Of a stretch of DNA of 7,568 nt, positions 6,768-7,568 are shown piece after piece. The position numbers and the translations under genes are program-made. The notes under the pieces were generated by a model. That model was not told where the DNA came from. It saw only the letters and a program-made list of their open reading frames with translations, and made no database searches. This DNA is from an uncultured Lachnospiraceae bacterium (GTDB taxonomy: Bacteria > Bacillota > Clostridia > Lachnospirales > Lachnospiraceae), in contig OMSM01000015.1 in assembly GCA_900313745.1 (NCBI GenBank), forward strand, positions 1 to 7,568. The letters run 5' to 3'. Within the stretch, counting starts at the first letter, position 1, and each line of letters opens with the position of its first letter.

Positions 6768-6771
6768 GCCT

Positions 6772-7568
6772 ATGGCGACAATTACATACAAGTGCCCGAA
6801 CTGCGGCGGCGGTATGCTATTTGATCCGGCAAGCCAGAAGTTTAAGTGCGAGTTCTGTCTGTCAGATTATACGCAGGAACAGCTCGACAAACTGCAGAAG
6901 GCCGGAGCCTCGGATCAGGTTTATGAGGAAGCCGTGGGCGCGGAAGATGCCCAGCCGGCTGAACCTGCGGAAGGGTATTATGAAGAACCTTCCGGCGAAG
7001 GCACAGCACAGGAATGGTCTCAGGACACATCCCAGGCAGCAGGAGCCGGATCACAGGCAGGATCCCAGTCGGCAGCAGGGGCCGGATCACAGGCCGGATC
7101 CCAGTCATCGGCGGGAGCCGGGGCACAGTCGGGATCCCAGTCATCGGCAGGAGCTGGAAATAAGAAGACCGTCGTAGTGTATACCTGCCCCAGCTGCGGA
7201 GCCGAGGTTGTCACGGATGAGACCACTGCAGCCACATTCTGCTACTACTGCCACAATCCGGTCGTTCTGGAAGGCAGAGTATCGGGTGAATTCCTTCCGG
7301 ACAAGATTATTCCGTTCCAGTTTGACAAGAAGGAAGCAACTGAACGGTTCCTGAAATATGTCAGGGGTAAGAAGTTTGTTCCGAAGGCGTTCTTCAATGA
7401 AGACCAGATCGAAAAACTTTCCGGAGTTTATTATCCGTTCTGGATCTATGACTGTGAGGTCGAGGGCGGTATAGACGGTCACGCGAGGAACATCCGTGTA
7501 TGGCGCAGCGGCATGTTTGAGTATACCGAGACCAGCACTTACTCATTTGAGCGAGGCGGCAATGTCCA
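6772..7568 (+). CDS. Protein with two zinc ribbons, TFIIB-type (YdjG-like), 3' truncated by window edge
   Basis: The frame from ATG 6772 stays open to the last base: 265 codons are visible and no stop is reached. An N-terminal zinc ribbon has C8, C11, C26 and C29 (CPNCGGGMLFD, then KCEFC). An acidic, Glu/Ala-rich stretch (about 45-80) leads to a tandem-repeat linker of Gly, Ala, Ser and Gln (about 89-129). A second ribbon follows with C139, C142, C157 and C160 (CPSCGAEVV and FCYYC). After it comes a conserved-looking region (FLPDKIIPFQFDKKEA, KFVPKAFFNEDQIEKLSGVYYPFW, then an aromatic-rich part). This architecture matches Bacillota proteins named TFIIB-type zinc ribbon-containing, of which B. 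subtilis YdjG appears related; those usually have C-terminal membrane helices, which would lie beyond the window. It follows the SPFH gene by 61 nt. Molecular function is unknown. Nothing suggests real transcription-factor activity. Confidence 0.85.
   Translation, partial: MATITYKCPNCGGGMLFDPASQKFKCEFCLSDYTQEQLDKLQKAGASDQVYEEAVGAEDAQPAEPAEGYYEEPSGEGTAQEWSQDTSQAAGAGSQAGSQSAAGAGSQAGSQSSAGAGAQSGSQSSAGAGNKKTVVVYTCPSCGAEVVTDETTAATFCYYCHNPVVLEGRVSGEFLPDKIIPFQFDKKEATERFLKYVRGKKFVPKAFFNEDQIEKLSGVYYPFWIYDCEVEGGIDGHARNIRVWRSGMFEYTETSTYSFERGGNV
7036..7158 (+). repeat. 36-bp in-frame tandem repeat (three full units plus a partial)
   Basis: Units at 7036-7071, 7072-7107 and 7108-7143, with a partial fourth at 7144-7158, encode AAGAGSQAGSQS, AAGAGSQAGSQS, SAGAGAQSGSQS and SAGAG. 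The first two units have identical protein and differ only at synonymous third positions; the third shows three amino-acid changes. The period is a multiple of three, so copy gain or loss by slippage keeps the frame. The product is a flexible hydrophilic spacer between the two zinc ribbons of the surrounding gene. Confidence 0.9.

Noticed and set aside
5748..6791. A 347-codon minus-strand frame across the SPFH gene and terminator
   Set aside because: It overlaps a well-supported gene and a sense-strand terminator, and its translation shows no domain-like pattern.
6764..7177. A 137-codon plus-strand frame beginning at GTG 6764
   Set aside because: It overlaps the zinc-ribbon gene in another frame, starts inside that gene's ribosome site, and yields an Arg/His/Gln-rich shadow translation.
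7020..7235. Minus-strand frame with repeated DWDPACDPAPA-type peptide
   Set aside because: The repetition simply mirrors the 36-bp repeat read on the other strand; the plus-strand frame has the zinc ribbons and a good start.

Overview
The window is a 7.6 kb chromosomal stretch with every gene on the + strand. It is moderately GC-rich and densely coded, with G/C-rich third codon positions. It contains the end of a phosphate butyryltransferase gene, a complete butyrate kinase gene, the secA-prfB pair, an SPFH-domain protein with a C-terminal zinc ribbon, and the start of a two-zinc-ribbon protein that runs off the right edge. The ptb-buk route, the secA-prfB pairing, strong purine-rich Shine-Dalgarno sequences and the SPFH/zinc-ribbon pair all point to a Gram-positive Bacillota, most likely an anaerobic butyrate-forming member of the Clostridia (Lachnospiraceae-like). 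The genus cannot be fixed from the sequence alone.

Layout: 1-435, ptb C-terminal part; 522-1589, buk; 1695-4268, secA; 4343-5479, prfB; 5595-6710, SPFH protein; 6772 to the end, zinc-ribbon protein (not closed). Gaps are 61-115 nt, so no long non-coding stretch exists. I could support no tRNA, rRNA, insertion sequence or CRISPR array. Every gap holds at least one GC-rich inverted repeat, but only the last, between the SPFH and zinc-ribbon genes, has the stem plus U-tract of a textbook intrinsic terminator.

Functionally there are three blocks. Ptb and Buk convert butyryl-CoA to butyrate and conserve the thioester energy as ATP. SecA drives protein export through SecYEG, and RF2 terminates translation at UGA/UAA; these two are commonly adjacent in Bacillota. 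The last two genes resemble the SPFH and zinc-ribbon partners that, in Bacillus subtilis, lie with the phage-shock protein PspA (ydjI and ydjG), so they may form an envelope-associated scaffold. That role is inference.

The most informative oddities are: (i) prfB reads straight through the position where most bacteria have an in-frame UGA and a programmed +1 frameshift, yet keeps what looks like the old Shine-Dalgarno-like stimulator; (ii) a strong terminator ends only 13 nt before the zinc-ribbon gene's start codon; (iii) a 36-bp in-frame tandem repeat encodes a Gly/Ala/Ser/Gln linker between the two zinc ribbons of that gene. I did not find a clearly new biological system; the SPFH/zinc-ribbon pair is the least characterised part.
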